Shown here: piece after piece, positions 38,016 to 49,521 of the stretch | Layout: each line of letters opens with the position of its first letter | How positions within the stretch are numbered: position 1 is the stretch's first letter | Source of the DNA: Botrytis cinerea B05.10 | Lineage: Eukaryota; Ascomycota; Leotiomycetes; Helotiales; Sclerotiniaceae | DNA length: 64,000 bases | Assembly: GCF_000143535.2 (NCBI RefSeq) | Contig: NC_037323.1 | Location: 1,426,001 to 1,490,000 of the forward strand | Reading direction: 5' to 3' | The notes under the pieces: model-generated | Databases searched by the model: none | What the model saw: only the letters and a program-made list of their open reading frames with translations | Told to the model about the DNA's origin: nothing | Position numbers and translations under genes: made by a program

Positions 38016-38468
38016 GGTTCACCAGTGAGTGCACAGACTTACAGGATACTCACAAAGAAAGTACAATTTCACATTAAAAAAGCGCTTTTAATAATTCAAT
38101 TAAAATTCAAAACATCTATGAATTTCTTTGAAACTTATTTAGATATATTTCAAATATAATAATATTGTATAATCTCAAAATTAATTCAAAAGGTTTGATA
38201 TTAATATTTTTATAAAAGAATATATAATTCCCTATCAAAAATTTTAATAAAAAAATATACTATTTGTTTTTTGAACTCAAATCTTATTTTTTTGGAACAA
38301 ATCTTGAAATCCTTCTTTTTCAATATTTGAATAATACAATATACTAATTTAATCGATATAAAATTACATTTCAAATTTTAATTGAATTCTAAAGTTAATA
38401 AATTTGAATGTGAAATTGTGCTTTCCTATCACGTTGTCCCGTGAGTCTGTGCACCCACTGGTGGTTCA
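38016..38468. mobile_element. Decayed element with long terminal inverted repeats
   Basis: About 450 bp whose ends are inverted copies. GGTTCACCAGTGAGTGCACA at 38016 pairs with the complement of GTGCACCCACTGGTGGTTC, which ends at 38468. Similarity continues inward through GTACAATTTCACATT to AATTCAATTAAAATT, roughly 95 bp per arm with mismatches. The core is about 85% A+T with no open frame, suggesting RIP decay of a small non-autonomous DNA transposon. I cannot find a sure target duplication. The whole could fold into one hairpin. Confidence 0.6.
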
Positions 38469-38921
38469 GTTTTATCGGTTATCAGCTGTTCAGGGGGATG
38501 CTCTATCATTAGCCACTTCAGAAATTATTCCTGATTTACGCTGAAGGATTTCACTTGAAATAGCCATTTGAATACCGCATCTGCAACCGAATTTGACACT
38601 TACGAAGTAAGATTACAACCCCGCATCACATAACTAATTAGATCATCGGCATCTTAGGCTCAGTAGCTGGTAACTTTTCATTTGTTAATTATCAAATCAT
38701 CTCAATTATAATATCAACAGAAACTTGTACTACTCTACAAGTGAGTGAAGGGCAGAGAAAATAAACTATAAGATTGTAAAACTAAGGTATAAATAGAAAT
38801 GTTATTCCGAAAGACCCATAAAAAGGCGTGTTGAAAGACCCCGCTCACATATTTGCAAATTTCCCTATGATGATATGCACCCCTTCCTCAATCTCCATCG
38901 TCATATTCCAAAAGTAACCTT
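38469..38921. other. Intergenic, no supported gene
   Basis: 3' flank of the sphingosine-phosphate lyase gene. Nothing recognised. Confidence 0.45.
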
Positions 38922-40795
38922 CTAAGCTTTATACAAAGTATCCAAAAATCCACTCGCTAATTCGACAACCACGCTCTTATTTGGTAAACTACCTGCAACC
39001 CCATAGAGGGCCGCTGAATCTCCCAAGCTCTTTCCTTTTGCACCTTTACCTTCCACAATTCTAACTCTCTCCTTCTCCTTCTCTCCTTCTACGACAGCTA
39101 TCAGGTCTTCGATCAATTTCTCCCATACCTTTACAATTGGTAAGGTCACAGCTACGTGTATAGCTGGTGGGTTCTGTAACGAATTGAGATGCCATCCCTT
39201 CCCCGACATAGCATCGGCAATATCATAAATATCGAGTGTCTTGGACGTGAAAGCTACAACAGAAACAAGTGGTTTACCGAGTACGTGAAGATCGGCGTTA
39301 AGAGATGGGTTTTCGCTTATGGAATCGATGATCTTCTTGGTAGCTCCGACAATCTCATTACAAGAATTGATATAACCAGTTTCTCCAACACTCATAAGCG
39401 AAGCCCAACAACCAGCAATAAGAGCACCTGGACGAGATCCGGCAATCGATGGAGAGGCATATACACCACCTGACCAGTCAGGAGAGATGAAATATTGGTA
39501 AGTTCTCAAGGCTGCGGTGCGGTAAAGAACAGTCGAGTTACCTTTAGGTGCAAAGCCGTATTTGTGGGTATCGCAACTAATACTAGTAACACCCTTAAGA
39601 CGGAAATCAAAGAGTTCGGTTTCGAATCCGGCCTTCTCGAGGAAGGGAACGAGGAATGATCCAAGACAGCAATCGACATGAAGTGGAATTCTACGTTTGA
39701 CGGCGAGCTTGGAGAGACCGGTGATGTCGTCAATGAGTCCATGAGGGAAGTTGGGTGCGGAGCCAACAAGAAGAACGGTATTGCTGTTAATAAGGCGAGA
39801 TACGCTTGGAAGATGTACTTGGTAAGATGGAGCGGGACAAGCGACGAGATGAATTTTGATACCGAAATATTGACCTGCTTTGCGGAATGCTGTGTGTGCT
39901 GTTTCTGGTAGAATCCTAGATACTGGTTAGTATAAAAGTATAAAGAGCGTATCCACAGATCTACTGACATTTCCGGCTCCTTTACACCTCTCTCGGCATA
40001 AGCCTTCTGTCTTGCACTCAAGCAAGCCATCAAAATAGACTCTGTACCTCCACTAGTTGTAACTCCGGCAGCTCCAGGAGGAGCATTAAACATCGACAAA
40101 ACCATCGCCACGATTTCCGCCTCCATCTTTCTCACTCCAGGGAACACATCCGGGTGAATAGGATTCGCGACTGTAAACTTTCCAAATGCCTCCGTTTGTA
40201 GCTTCATCAACGAGTCTCCTCCATGATACACAGCACCCGAGACAAATCCATCCTCCCATCTGGTATGATCCATATTGGCCAACGTCTCCAACTCCTTCAT
40301 AACCGTTTCTTCAGACCATCCTTCCTTCGGCAGCGTCAAATATCGTACCACGTCTGGGCCTGTCGGTACCAATTTTCCTTGTAATTTCGTAATTGCCTCT
40401 GAGACCTGTTTTTGTACTTGAGATCGTACACCGGGTGCTCGTAGGAACAATCCATAGAGTGTTCTGCGAATTGAGATGTATGCGTCTGCGAAACTACCAA
40501 AAAGCCCCCGTCCCTTCAATTTCAAAAGACCCTTCCTCGTCCATCTCAGTAAGAACAAAAAGAATACGACATTTCGAAGTCTGCATCACCAGAAACATTA
40601 TCAGCAAAATTTATTTCATCGTGGACAAGATGCAAGCACATTGAATAGCTTATCGCATGTACGGTGGGTCCAGAAGCATAGAATAAGTACATACAGATCA
40701 ATGTTCAGAGCCAGTAATTGGCTACTGCTCGAAGAACCCTTTTTGACGGTGAAGCTATTGCGCAAGCTCACAGGCATTCTCGAACTGCCGGGCAT
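38922..40795 (-). CDS. DPL1: Sphingosine-1-phosphate lyase (PLP-dependent)
   Basis: Three exons (40795-40695, 40580-39969, 39915-38922) give 568 residues, normal for the family. The enzyme cleaves phosphorylated sphingoid bases to ethanolamine phosphate and a fatty aldehyde in the ER membrane, the exit step of sphingolipid catabolism. Evidence: an N-terminal membrane segment (VVFFLFLL) followed by basic residues, GAVYHGGD, NPIHPDVFPGVRKMEAE, TTSGGTESI, LHVDCCLGSF, and the pyridoxal-phosphate lysine in SCDTHKYGF (about residue 356). The C-terminal part has PDWSGGVYASPSIAGSRPG. The start ATG is the first of two close methionines (MPGSSRM). Intron 1 (113-114 bp) and intron 2 (53 bp) have GT-AG ends and join conserved sequence. 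Confidence 0.95.
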
Positions 40796-41550
40796 CTTAG
40801 GGATAGGATGGTCGGTGAATGATGGGAGGAAAAGAAAAGTTGGGGTGGAGGAGTAAGATAAAGGGCAAAAGGACAAAAGTCGTCGTCTACATCGGAGGTT
40901 TCATTTTCCTTGATTCAATTGATGGAGATGCCGAGGATGTTGTTACTCATCACATGCTTGCTTCTTTATGCTCCATTTCAGGACTGCCCTTGTAAACCCA
41001 TTTCTAGAGAGTTTAAAAACATCTAATGTATGATATATCGTCATCAAAAAGTGGACATGATCTTTCAAAATTCTCTATTATGGGTATTCGATGATATACA
41101 TATCAGAAGTTTACGTTTGCAATGCTGCATGGATATACTAGGTACTGAAGGTGCTAACTCAACGCTACGGACCAGAACAACACACCTCAATGTCCTCCTA
41201 CATCATAGATTGACATACTTGTAGCACACAAAACTATACTGAAGAGCTTCGCAAGTATTGAAAATGCAGTACATTGACTGCTGGGGTATGTATGCTTCAA
41301 ATAATATACAGAAGACAAAGTCTTGCTTCCCCAAGAAAACCATATCTGCCAGCCTCAGCGATATCCATATCCCTACAGACGTCATTGCTGGTATTGTACA
41401 ATTATGCAAACATTTATCTTCATGCTGTTGTGTTGTACGCCTGCAAACGCCTTGCCCGCTATTCGTAGATCATAAGGGCTTCTATAGCCCTAACTATGCT
41501 TATATGTTGATGGTGAGGATTTGATTTGATTATCGTAGTGAAGGGTTGGA
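40796..41550. other. Intergenic, no supported gene
   Basis: Promoter side of the lyase gene and 3' flank of the mannosyltransferase gene, which are both on the minus strand. Short frames here are without family resemblance. Confidence 0.45.
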
Positions 41551-42607
41551 TCATCGTGATGCGAAGACTGTCCGCCATTGTCTTGTGTATTTTTCGGCCT
41601 CTTTTCCACAGTCTCGTCCAGACTGGTCGCAGCCAGGCAATCGAACAACAAAGTCTCCATCCTTATACCCTTCTGCCTCATCCGAACTGTATGCATTCAT
41701 TATTTTCTGTGGCACGAGTGCCAACTTCGACAAGATCGTTGGATGCCATTGTACGATATGTTCCTGATTGTTGTAAGAATTTAAACTTGCCAGGAAAATT
41801 CACGGGTCCGCTTACCAATGCATGAAGGTCTGCTTTCTGAAAGTTGTAAGAGCGATACAAAGGGTCAAACCATGTATCGAGAAAGAATTTGCTCCATTCC
41901 CCCCTTCTGATAATAAAACTAGCCTGCGACAGACCATCTTTATCCTGAGTGAGAACCAAATCAACGTTCTCGCCCTTCAAATTGGGAAACGTCTTGATAA
42001 CACTGTCCGGAGGCACAATGGATTGATCTTTGACCATCAAACTTTCCAAGCGCTTTGGTGCCATAATGTGATCTTCGACTTTCAGCGCAGGGTTCATAAT
42101 GAGAGCATTCTGCTCCAAAACCCAAATGTATTCGCTGTGTGGAAATTTTGATAAGGCGTGTCGTGCTGCGGGAACTTTGGACCATGAATTCGGTGATCCT
42201 TGAATATCGTAGTCTCCGATGCTAGGGAAAAAAGTTGTATATCCTAACAATTGTCAGTTCAATTCTTGCTTGAAAAGCAGAACAGCAAGTTGTAGCCATT
42301 CGCAAGGCATCTGCTTACCATGTTTCCTGGCATATTGAATTCGATTTTCCTTCACGCTGTCCTGATACTCTTTACTATATCCCACCGTATCCAGTACTGT
42401 GACAATTACGACTGGTGGAGTTCCCGATGGCACTCCATTTGCTCCCCCAAGTATACGTGAAAGTATAAAGAACACCACCCCTATGGCACAGGCACCTAGA
42501 ACTATCGTCTTCGCCCTGCTTCTGCGTAGCATTGGGAAACGTGAGGATCGTGGCGCGAAATATGCTGGAGGGTTCGAGGCTTTCCTCGAGGGGTATGCCA
42601 AATGCAT
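41551..42607 (-). CDS. Alpha-1,6-mannosyltransferase subunit, MNN10/MNN11-like (GT34)
   Basis: Three exons (42607-42319, 42243-41816, 41763-41551) give 309 residues. It is a type II Golgi membrane protein: basic residues then a membrane anchor (TIVLGACAIGVVFFILSRI, about residues 34-52). The GT34 catalytic part starts with VVIVTVLD and NRIQYARKHGY, continues through SWSKVPAARHAL and ALIMNP, and ends with the usual GDFVVRLPGC-D and EAEKY. The MNN10 family builds the alpha-1,6-mannan backbone of N-glycans. The spot where active members have LDxDA reads LEQNA here, as in MNN11-like partners as I remember them, so this may be the non-catalytic partner of the complex. The start ATG was chosen because the upstream frame only has GTG. 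Confidence 0.9.
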
Positions 42608-44024
42608 TGTATCGTGTGATATGGACCCCTTGGGCACCTGCTACAATCGTTACAGCTTTTGGCAGTAATTGTAGCCCCAACGTCGTACGGGACTTTTTTT
42701 TATAGCAGTTGATCGCGATGCACAGAATGCTGAGATTGTTGCGCTGTGTCCTTTAGTATTTCACCGTTATGGTGAACACTTGGCGCGATGAGTGGAGATA
42801 CCAGGTTGATGGTAGCAGGGTCCTTGGGGGAATCGAGATTAAGGTTATTACAAAAAATAATATACCTAGGGAGCATATCAATCACAAGAGAGAATGCTTC
42901 AACGTCGACTTCATGGGACGACGGGAGGATAAGTAGAGAAGATGTTGTTTTCGTCCCTGTGAAGGTAGGAATAACACTTAGATTAGGTTATCTTGGGGAA
43001 ATTTGTTCTTGGCTTGACGTTGGATGGAAGTGTTCAAGAAAATGATTAATTGTGAGCCTCTCTCCTCCACTCCTCTCACTCAGATGAAATGTAATCAAAC
43101 TTCACAAATCCAACCCTTGTGCGTCGTAATTTTGATGACTATATCAGATAAGGGAGTATAAAATAAGATTAAATATATAAAGTCATTTATATTTCATCCG
43201 TCTCTCTCCTCTTCTCTGTTCTGCAGACCACCCCAGGGATGAAAAGTATACGAGTGAACGTTTGCGGGTATCTACATCTAACGAGACGTTCTGGGTCAAG
43301 ATTAGGGGTAAACTCAATATGCCATCATCATCATTACCATCATCATCGGAATTCTTCGACGCGCCTCTCTCAATTTGTCCGGGAAGCTGTGAAGAAGACA
43401 GCAATACGCACAACAATACTCATAGCAATACGCATCAAAGCAACCATCTGCATACTGGATAACCAGTACCTCCATCTCGTCTGGCCCGTCTACTCGCCTC
43501 ATCAAGATTGCACATCTGCATCCATCCATTTCTTGACAATAAGGCTCGCTCACCACTCGTTAAGCTTCTGCTTCATTTTATTAATAGAGCTCGGTATGCC
43601 CTGTGCTGTCAATCCCAAGCTTTTGCACCATGCAACGAGGCCTCGAACATGCATGCTAAAATGTCAGAGTGGCACCGTGGGGGTCTAGAAGGCAAGCGAC
43701 AATTGTCTGACTGATTCTTCGATCGGTGTCGGTCGGACATAGCAAAACCCTCTTCATCCACAGAAAATAAATATTATGATGTAACGGCGATTCAAACTAC
43801 ACTGCTCAAAATCCAACGTCATTATCTTTGTAAGTGTATAGGACATACCTCCGGGACCCCAGACAGAGGATGGAATCCTCTTAAAAGCTTGGTAGGTATC
43901 AATTTTCCTACATTTCAATCTCATTATTCTCATTGATTGTTCTTTTGCTTCATATTTCCCATATTCCGGAAATTGCATATCAAAACCGAAAATATACGTC
44001 TCGATTCAAGGACAAATCTTCATC
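42608..44024. other. Divergent intergenic region
   Basis: Lies between two divergently transcribed sugar-metabolism genes, so it holds both promoters. It contains a short CATCATCATT/CCATCATCAT repeat near 43320-43350. Frames here are short and mutually overlapping, and none is supported. Confidence 0.45.
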
Positions 44025-45319
44025 ATGTCGGAATCTTCATCAGTTATTCAATTGGAATGCCAATGTAACAACTACCCATGGGGTCGTCAAGGTAAGGAGT
44101 CTTTGGCAGCAAAGTATGCAGCTTCTACTCCAGGAGGCAAATTCAAGCTTGACGAGAGTAAAGAATATGCAGAGATGTGGATGGGAACCTATCCAACTAC
44201 ACCATCTCTCATCCTGTCTAACGGCAAAGACTTACAAGAGCATCTCAATGCCAACAAGGAGAAGCTGATTGGGAAGCCAATACTTGATAAATTCGGAGCA
44301 GATCTACCATATTTACCAAAGGTATTTTCCCCTCTCTGTACCATGTTCATACATGAATGTTCATGCTAAGCTCATCCTCCCAGATCCTTTCAATAGCGAA
44401 AGCCTTACCTCTTCAAATCCATCCTGACAAGAACCTTGCGGCCAAGCTACATAAACAAGACCCCGAGAAGTTCGGCGACACAAATCACAAACCCGAAATT
44501 GCTGTTGCCCTTGGAAAATTCGAGGTTTTCGTCGGATGGAAACCACTTTGTGATATCCAATCGCTCTTCACGAGCATCCCGGTTCTCACCTCCAAATTCC
44601 TCTCTTCCCCATCCGACACCATCGACAAAGACACATTGAAATCCATCGTCCACAAAATTCTCTCTCTCTCCGATGAGGAAATCAAATCCATCTACAACAC
44701 CCTCAAAGACACCCCGTCCTCCAAATTCCCCACCTCGCCATACATCCCCGCCCTGCTCCCCCGCCTAGCCGACCAATACTCCGCCTCGGACCCCGGCAAT
44801 CTCGTAGCCCTCCTCACAATGAACTATCTCATCCTCCAAAAAGGCGACGCCATCTACGTCCCCGCAGACGGTATCCACGCCTACCTCTCCGGCGACATTG
44901 TAGAATGCATGGCACGCTCCGATAATGTTCTAAACACTGGATTCTGTCCCCGTGCCGACCGCGACTCTGTCGATTTATTCAGCGCCGCGCTGACATTTTC
45001 TCCCGTCGGAAAAGATGAATGTGTACTCAAGCCCACATCAAGCTCCAAGGGTAAGAATGGCAAGACCAAGGTCCTAGCACCACCAATGAGCGAATTCGAC
45101 ATGTTAGTTTTGGAGCTCCAGAAAGGAGAAAAAGAAACGATTGAGAAGCTGGGTGGGCCCAGTATCATGGTTGTTACCGGTGGTAAAGGAACCATGAAGG
45201 CGGGAGGTGAAAAGTTTGAGGTCAAGGAGGGATATGTATTTTTTGTGGGAGTAGGTACTGAGTTGGAGTTCGAAGCTGAGGAGGGACTAGAGGCACATAT
45301 TGCTTTTTGCGAAGCGTAG
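44025..45319 (+). CDS. Mannose-6-phosphate isomerase (type I)
   Basis: Two exons (44025-44321 and 44384-45319) give 410 residues. The enzyme interconverts fructose-6-phosphate and mannose-6-phosphate in the cytosol, feeding GDP-mannose for glycoproteins and cell wall. Recognised by NNYPWGRQG, AEMWMGT, the zinc-site segment LQIHPDKNLAAKLH, EIAVALGKFEVFVGWKP, and the active-site stretch VPADGIHAYLSGDIVECMARSDN with the conserved arginine in NTGFCPRADRD. The intron begins GTATTT and ends CTCCCAG, and joins LPYLPK to ILSIAKALPLQIHP in frame. The yeast orthologue is PMI40 and the Aspergillus one manA. The neighbouring MNN10-like gene uses the downstream sugar donor, but that adjacency may be chance. 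Confidence 0.96.
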
Positions 45320-46196
45320 GGAGTTAAAGTCTCAGATGACAATGTTAGATGATAGACGATGGATGATATGATACGACTTGTACAATAGTTTATTATGCTA
45401 TAGAATACAGCAATGGGGGCTTTCTCACATAAGACAATTATACTCGCTTTCAAAATACAACTTGCAAATCGTAAGGAATGCATTTTTTGTTTCAACTAAA
45501 GTATATTATCAAATGAATGAGTGAGTGGCTAACGTAAGAAAATTATAATGATCATGGTGTGAAGTTGAATTTTTCTTTGAGAATCAGCCATCTCATAAAA
45601 CAGAACAGTCGGGAAAAGGTTGACTTTAAAACACGGTTCATAACACTTTGCAAGTTCTCAGAATATTATCCATTAATATGTAGAAATAAGTACAAGCCAA
45701 TCCCGATCAAACCGGCCCAGCCATACCCAAATTCCTATATCCATTCAAACAAAACTAAAAACAATGTATCAATCTCCCCTCCAATTCCCCATCCTAGCAT
45801 AATGCCACAACCAGTGCCGCAGCGAAGGAATCAGAAAGATGCATCCAAATCCAACCATTCCCAAAAGAGTCCGGTCGGATATAAGATACGAGGTGTTGAC
45901 AAATAAACTCGCGGTACGCCGGTATATGAAAAAGAGAACAAGACGTTCGTATTTCTGGGCTCCAGCTGAGTTGGCTTATTCTTCGCACACAGACTAATCG
46001 ACACGATACTGTGAAGGATCTCGTGGCAACTTAAGAAGGTGCGGGAAAGGTGTAAATGTATAGGGAGGGAAAAGATACTTCCTGAATGTTTGATTCTCAC
46101 ATATTCGGAGGCCGTTGGTATAGCAAAAAATGATATACAAACGGTGAGATAAGTTCATGACAATATATGTATGTTTATAACTCTGCTCTTGCATAT
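45320..46196. other. Convergent intergenic region
   Basis: 3' flanks of two convergent genes. No supported gene; the frames seen are short. Confidence 0.5.
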
Positions 46197-47294
46197 TCAC
46201 TGTGTTTTCCTAGTCTCGGGGTTGACAGGTGCTGGAGGACGTTCTCCTCTGGTATTTTCAGCGTTTACCTGCTCATCAACCTCTGCTTGTGTCTGTTCAT
46301 CTTCTTCATCAGCATCGTCGCCTCCAACATCAATCACGGTCTCGCCAGCTTTTTCGAGTACTGCTTTACTCCAGCTCCTGGTCCATTTCCAAACAGTCTG
46401 AAGGCTATTAGTAGATATCCATAATCCACGCGGTGGGTAGGGACTCACAACTAAGAAGGCACCAATACCAATAATGACAAGAGTCCAACTGATGTTTTCT
46501 AGACGATTCCGACCTGTTCCAGCTCGAGCGCGGCCGCCACCGAACAGGCCAGTCTGTCTTACATTCCACCAACTCAACGGGGACATTGCGAAAAATATCT
46601 TAACAAATCCGAGCATTCCCAATGATGCCAACCCTTTTAACAGATGCTCGGCCCAAGTATTTGCTTCAGTATCCACAATATGTAGAGCTGGGCCATTTCC
46701 TCCCATCGAAGGGAACGAAAAAACAGTATCATACGGGTCCAGATAAAAGTTGATGATCGGATCTGCGACGAAGCCCATGACGAAAATTGTAACAAATAAT
46801 ATTGTCAAGGTAAGACATAGTTGTGTCAGAGCACTACTAATCCAATGGCCCCACTTCATTCTGTGAAAGTGATACCTGAAGTGGCACGTAGGACATTCAT
46901 AATAGTTTTTTGATCCGGGGTTTGTATATCTCCATGCTGTCAAACAGCCTTCATGAACATATCTTTGACTTCCCTTGCACTTGCATGGTCGCATTAGACG
47001 GCCCAATTCAGGATCTTCTGACGTATATGTCACTCGTGGTTTTGGATTGAGCATTGAAGCTATGCCTTCGATGGGAGTCTCGAAGGTCGGCTCTACGGTT
47101 TCCAGGCATATTCGACATTGTCGGGATGGGTAATATCTTCGACGCTTTGGCTCCGGCTCTGGTTCAGGTTCAGGAGCTTCTTGATGCGTATGCTCGTCCG
47201 CAGTGAATGCATCGTTCCGATTTTGGTGAGGAAGCTGCGAGGTAGATTCTGCAGACAGATCATCCCATGACCAAGTAGGTTGTGGAGTTGCCAT
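46197..47294 (-). CDS. RING-CH (RINGv) membrane protein, probable E3 ubiquitin ligase
   Basis: 348 residues after removing a 51-bp in-frame intron (46448-46398), which has a GTGAGT donor, a TACTAAT branch site and a TTCAG acceptor. Left unspliced the frame stays open at 365 residues. The RING-CH domain lies at about 60-140: CRIC, then PCKCKG, HEGCL, and CPTCHF, the C4HC3 order of MARCH-type ligases. Three membrane segments follow (about 150-180, 220-245, 275-295) and an acidic C-terminal tail. A Pro-Glu repeat (PEPEPEPEP) precedes the domain. Members ubiquitinate membrane proteins of the endoplasmic reticulum or endosomes; the target is unknown. Confidence 0.88.
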   Translation of the reverse strand: MATPQPTWSWDDLSAESTSQLPHQNRNDAFTADEHTHQEAPEPEPEPEPKRRRYYPSRQCRICLETVEPTFETPIEGIASMLNPKPRVTYTSEDPELGRLMRPCKCKGSQRYVHEGCLTAWRYTNPGSKNYYECPTCHFRYHFHRMKWGHWISSALTQLCLTLTILFVTIFVMGFVADPIINFYLDPYDTVFSFPSMGGNGPALHIVDTEANTWAEHLLKGLASLGMLGFVKIFFAMSPLSWWNVRQTGLFGGGRARAGTGRNRLENISWTLVIIGIGAFLVVSPYPPRGLWISTNSLQTVWKWTRSWSKAVLEKAGETVIDVGGDDADEEDEQTQAEVDEQVNAENTRGERPPAPVNPETRKTQ

Positions 47295-48166
47295 TGTTGT
47301 GGTGATGAGATTTGAAAGAATGAAGGTATGAATGGGGAAACAAAGCTATTAAAGCTATAGCGATGACGGAGAAGGTTGCTTGTTGACTTTCCGATCTCCG
47401 ATGTGTGATTAGTTGGCCAGCTAGTAATGGTTCCTGCAAGTGTTTGAAACCTCCGGCTTTTCCAGAAAAAAAGAACAAAGAGAGAATTGCAATAAGACCT
47501 GTAAATTTGATGTACTAGAGAGTCAGTAAACAGATGGTTAATAAAATCAATCAAAGGAAAACTTCAGTAAAGAAGGATGGAGAGCATGTAGAGACATCGA
47601 CGACAGTGGTGAGATGTGGCTTCTTGGTGACCTTTTAAATAAAATGTTTGGTTTTTTTTCGATTTGGATCAAATTTCTGAGGTGTGTGCACTTTAAAAAG
47701 TTGCGCTAGTAAAATCCCTAATGATCCTGAAAATATAGGTACCTATCTACCTACCTAGCTGTCTACTGTATCTCGGTATTCAAAAATTCACCATAATAAA
47801 TCCTCACATTACAATACCTTTACCTTTCGAACTTCGGTAAACATATGGTAAAAGAATATTTTGCCGTAAATAATGATGTAGAATGCATATTTTCCATGGA
47901 TGTAATTACAAGATTGGAACAGCTCTAATATTTGCCCAGATATCACTTGGTGCCTGGCGTGGAACTCACTTGCTGCCGGATATCTAAGGCTCTAATTCCC
48001 ATCGCGTAGTCGTGGACCAGAGCTGCCTGTAGCTCCAAAGTCCAACGACTCCAAATACAGCTTCATTCTCTAAACTTCCAATCCATACTTTACATTTCCG
48101 TCAACCATTTCTGTAATTTTGAACCTTCAGAACCCTCCGGCACAAGTTCTGAAATAAACAGACACA
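47295..48166. promoter_or_regulatory. Shared divergent promoter region
   Basis: About 870 bp between the start codons of the RING-CH gene (minus) and the proteasome gene (plus). It contains pyrimidine-rich stretches and a short TACCTA repeat near 47740-47760. No proteasome-associated control element could be identified by eye. Confidence 0.45.
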
Positions 48167-49294
48167 ATGGCGGATAGATATTCCTTCTCCTTGACAACCT
48201 TCTCTCCCAGGTATGATTGAAATAACCAAAGCTCCCAGAGATCCTGCTATGTGATGTATAAATACATGCCAAAGTGCTTTGCTAACGTTTTGAAGTGGGA
48301 AATTGGTTCAAATAGGTTCGTACCATTAAATGAAGCTTAATTCAAATATGCGCCAAGCTACAACTCTACTTGTTGTTATATCCCATCAGCTCTACATACT
48401 AATCAAATCGCAAACAGAATATGCATTAAATGCCGTCAACCAAGGTGTTACATCATTAGGAATCAAAGGTAGACATATATCCTCACCAAAAATACGTACT
48501 TGTGCTAACTTATCGCTAGCCACCAACGGCATTGTCCTCGCCACGGAGAAGAAGTCCTCATCAACCCTCATCGATCCCCCCTCCCTCTCCAAAGTCTCTC
48601 TTATCACTCCAAACATCGGTATGGTCTACTCCGGTATGGGACCTGATTACCGCGTACTTGTCGATAAGGCCCGCAAAGTATCCCACACTGGCTACAAGCG
48701 CATTTACAACGAATACCCACCAACTCGTATATTAGTGCAAGACGTTGCGCGGGTGATGCAAGAAGCTACACAATCGGGAGGTGTACGACCATATGGTGTT
48801 AGTCTGTTGATCGCAGGTTGGGATGATGGAATTGAGCCAGAATCGGAGGATGTTGCTGGTGCGGAAGTTCATCCGGATGAGAAGAAGCCATCGGGCAAGA
48901 CTGGTGGTATTTTAAAGGGTGGACCTATGTTATACCAAGTTGATCCTAGTGGTAGTTACTTCCCATGGAAGGCGACTGCCATCGGAAAGAATGCTACTTC
49001 GGCGAAGACTTTCTTGGAGAAGAGATACACCGAGGGATTGGAGTTGGAAGACGCTGTACACATTGCTCTGTTGACTTTGAAGGAGACCATTGAAGGAGAG
49101 ATGAATGGCGATACAGTGGAGATCGGTAAGTTTAAGAACCTCGATAAATGTTCTACATCGCTAACATCTTTCTAGGTATTGTAGGACCCCCGGCCGATCA
49201 TTTAATGGGCATTGAGGGAGTCGAAGGTGCTCAAGGCCCACGTTTTAGAAAACTGAGCCCTCAAGAAATTGAGGATTACCTTACGAATCTATGA
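48167..49294 (+). CDS. PRE8: 20S proteasome subunit alpha-2
   Basis: Five exons (48167-48210, 48296-48315, 48418-48468, 48520-49125, 49176-49294) give 279 residues. The N-terminus [25 protein letters not shown] is only recovered with a 20-base exon 2 coding GKLVQI, an unusually small exon. Downstream, [42 protein letters not shown] and [19 protein letters not shown] identify the alpha-2 (yeast Pre8) subunit of the outer ring. Filamentous fungi carry an extra Glu/Lys-rich loop, seen here as [14 protein letters not shown], which explains the length over yeast. It is an essential part of ubiquitin-dependent proteolysis. Confidence 0.95.
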
Positions 49295-49521
49295 GCTGCT
49301 TTTCTTTTATTCTGCAATAGCAATGAACTTTAACGTAGTCCCAAGGTCATGATGTATTATAGAATGGCATAAGAAAGCAAAATGAGCAAAGAGATACCAT
49401 ACTAATTTGTCTCGATCCATTCTTGCTCTCTAGAGTATTGTGAGGTCTCTTTGAATTGTTCTTCTATCTATTCCTGTTCAAGCTTCAATATAAAGTTAGG
49501 TGAAATATCCACAAACTGGTT

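Noticed and set aside
39506..40558. Single 350-codon frame as a separate gene
   Set aside because: It is exon 2 of the sphingosine-phosphate lyase read through a 53-bp intron into the wrong frame.
43239..43688. 149-codon frame between the mannosyltransferase and isomerase genes
   Set aside because: His-rich part comes from a CATCAT repeat, and three frames overlap with equal merit.
48330..48417. ATG at 48330 as start of the proteasome subunit
   Set aside because: It lies in intron 2; the true N-terminus MADRYSFS is at 48167 and only splicing yields the conserved GKLVQIEYAL.
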